A stretch of DNA of 15,109 bases. Origin: an uncultured Propionibacteriaceae bacterium. Its GTDB lineage: Bacteria > Actinomycetota > Actinomycetes > Propionibacteriales > Propionibacteriaceae. The notes under the pieces were generated by a model, which was not told where the DNA came from, ran no database searches, and saw only the letters and a list, made by a program, of their open reading frames with translations. The position numbers and the translations under genes are program-made. Numbering within the stretch: the stretch's first letter is position 1; the number at the start of each line of letters is the position of its first letter. Of the stretch, positions 14,301 through 15,109 are shown in pieces. The stretch lies in contig CAMQXE010000005.1 in NCBI GenBank assembly GCA_947038745.1, positions 1 through 15,109 of the forward strand. The letters run 5' to 3'.

Positions 14301-15109
14301 TTAGTCTCGGAATACCGAGACATCGGCACCAATCGAATTGAGCCGGGCGGGAAGCTCCTCGTATCCCCGGTTAATGACGTAAACCTGCCGCAGCACGGTT
14401 TCTCCCTCTGCTGCCAATCCAGCCCACACCAGACAAACAGCAGGGCGTAGCGCTGCTGGAACCACCAGATCAGCACCCTTCCAGCGCGTCGGGCCATCAA
14501 CGATGATGCGGTGCGGATCAAGCAACTGCACGTGAGCGCCAAGTTTCTGCATCTCCATCATGTGAATCGCACGATTCTCAAAAACCCAGTCATGGATCAG
14601 CGTCTTACCCTGCGCGCACGCGGCAATCACAGCGAACTGCGGCAAGTTATCGATATTCAAGCCGGGGAAGGGCATCGGGTGGATTTTGTCATAGGGAGCA
14701 CGTAGCTGCGATGGCTTAACCACAATATCGACAAGACGGGTTTTCCCGTTATGCGAGAAGTACTCATCCCCGCGCTGCCAGTCCAATCCCATGACCTCAA
14801 GTAAGGCCATCTCTACCTCGATGAACTCAATCGGAACTCGACGTACCATCAACTCTGACTTCGTCATGATCGCCGCAGTCAGCATAGAGAAGGCCTCGAT
14901 CGGGTCTTCCGAAGGGGAGTAGACCACGTCTTTATTCACATGAGGCTGCCCTGTGATAGTTAGCGTCGTGGTTCCAATACCTTCAATTTTTACGCCCAGC
15001 TCTTCCAAGAAGAAACACAGGTCTTGGACCATATAGTTAGGGCTGGCATTGCGGATCAGTGAGGTGCCCTCGTGCTGTGCAGCAGCAAGAATGGCATTCT
15101 CAGTTGCAA
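14301..15109 (-). CDS. MurA-family enolpyruvyl transferase, partial (N-terminus outside window)
   Basis: Homologue of UDP-N-acetylglucosamine 1-carboxyvinyltransferase, the first step of peptidoglycan precursor synthesis. About 268 C-terminal residues are visible, from ATENAIL to VSVFRD and TAA; by comparison with E. coli MurA roughly 160 N-terminal residues, including the Lys22 and Cys115 positions, lie beyond the right edge. An internal ATG at 15030-15032 is not the start, since coding continues to the edge. Family motifs seen: LEELGVKIEGIGTTTLTI, WVFENRAIHM, RGYEEL and AGLAAEG. Several conserved positions differ: PFPGLNIDN replaces PFPTD-type with the Asp kept, ATDLRAS is PAALRPA, and IDRGYE is INRGYE. 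This suggests a divergent paralogue, perhaps MurA2-like, so I do not give a symbol. Canonical MurA activity is uncertain. Confidence 0.8.
   Translation of the reverse strand, partial: ATENAILAAAQHEGTSLIRNASPNYMVQDLCFFLEELGVKIEGIGTTTLTITGQPHVNKDVVYSPSEDPIEAFSMLTAAIMTKSELMVRRVPIEFIEVEMALLEVMGLDWQRGDEYFSHNGKTRLVDIVVKPSQLRAPYDKIHPMPFPGLNIDNLPQFAVIAACAQGKTLIHDWVFENRAIHMMEMQKLGAHVQLLDPHRIIVDGPTRWKGADLVVPAALRPAVCLVWAGLAAEGETVLRQVYVINRGYEELPARLNSIGADVSVFRD

Noticed and set aside
15030..15032. ATG as start of the murA-like gene
   Set aside because: The same frame continues to the window edge with clear family sequence (ATENAIL), so the ATG is internal.

Overview
The window is chromosomal DNA from a moderate-GC actinobacterium. 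The best lineage markers are RbpA (11127-11465, minus), an actinobacterial RNA polymerase-binding protein, and its neighbours polyprenol-phosphate mannose synthase and FxsA, a gene order typical of Actinobacteria. Base composition looks near 50-55% GC by eye, which would fit a low-GC member of Actinomycetaceae (Arcanobacterium or Trueperella type). The genus is an inference only. I see no insertion sequence, phage gene, tRNA, rRNA or CRISPR array.

Layout. 11-1051 is aspartate carbamoyltransferase (plus strand). A convergent minus-strand pair follows: a patatin-like phospholipase (1158-2735) and a stand-alone 5'-3' exonuclease (2781-3776). The exonuclease is divergent from a small Lrp/AsnC regulator (3797-4243), with only 20 bases between the starts and a perfect palindrome in that gap. 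Two strong hairpins separate the regulator from kamA. Then come the divergent kam genes: kamA (4378-5790, minus) against kdd-kamD-kamE-kal (5927-9686, plus), closed by a good terminator. Next is ppm1-fxsA (9813-11158, plus), overlapping convergent rbpA by 32 bases, and divergent pdxY (11627-12514, plus). A perfect 24-bp-arm bidirectional terminator separates pdxY from a POT-family peptide transporter that is broken by a frameshift (12596-14151, minus). The last gene is a MurA-family enolpyruvyl transferase that runs out of the window (14301-15109, minus).

Function. The central block is the most distinctive part. It encodes most of the 3,5-diaminohexanoate route of lysine fermentation: lysine 2,3-aminomutase, the two subunits of beta-lysine 5,6-aminomutase, 3,5-diaminohexanoate dehydrogenase and 3-aminobutyryl-CoA ammonia-lyase. 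Together they would turn L-lysine towards crotonyl-CoA and ammonia. The cleavage enzyme Kce, which must act between Kdd and Kal, is not in the window, nor are a CoA transferase or the B12 aminomutase reactivation genes. KamA is divergent from the clostridial type: it keeps the CxxxCxxC cluster, the two substrate Asp residues and a likely PLP lysine, but lacks the PGGGGK loop and the C-terminal cysteine cluster. The pathway needs PLP, adenosylcobalamin and SAM, and a pyridoxal kinase and a (now broken) peptide importer lie a few kb away. Any link between them is inference.

Regulatory structure that can be read directly includes the palindrome between exo and lrp, an inverted repeat in the kamA-kdd gap, a 31-base inverted repeat upstream of the transporter, and a perfect 15-bp hairpin inside the end of fxsA that lies just downstream of rbpA.
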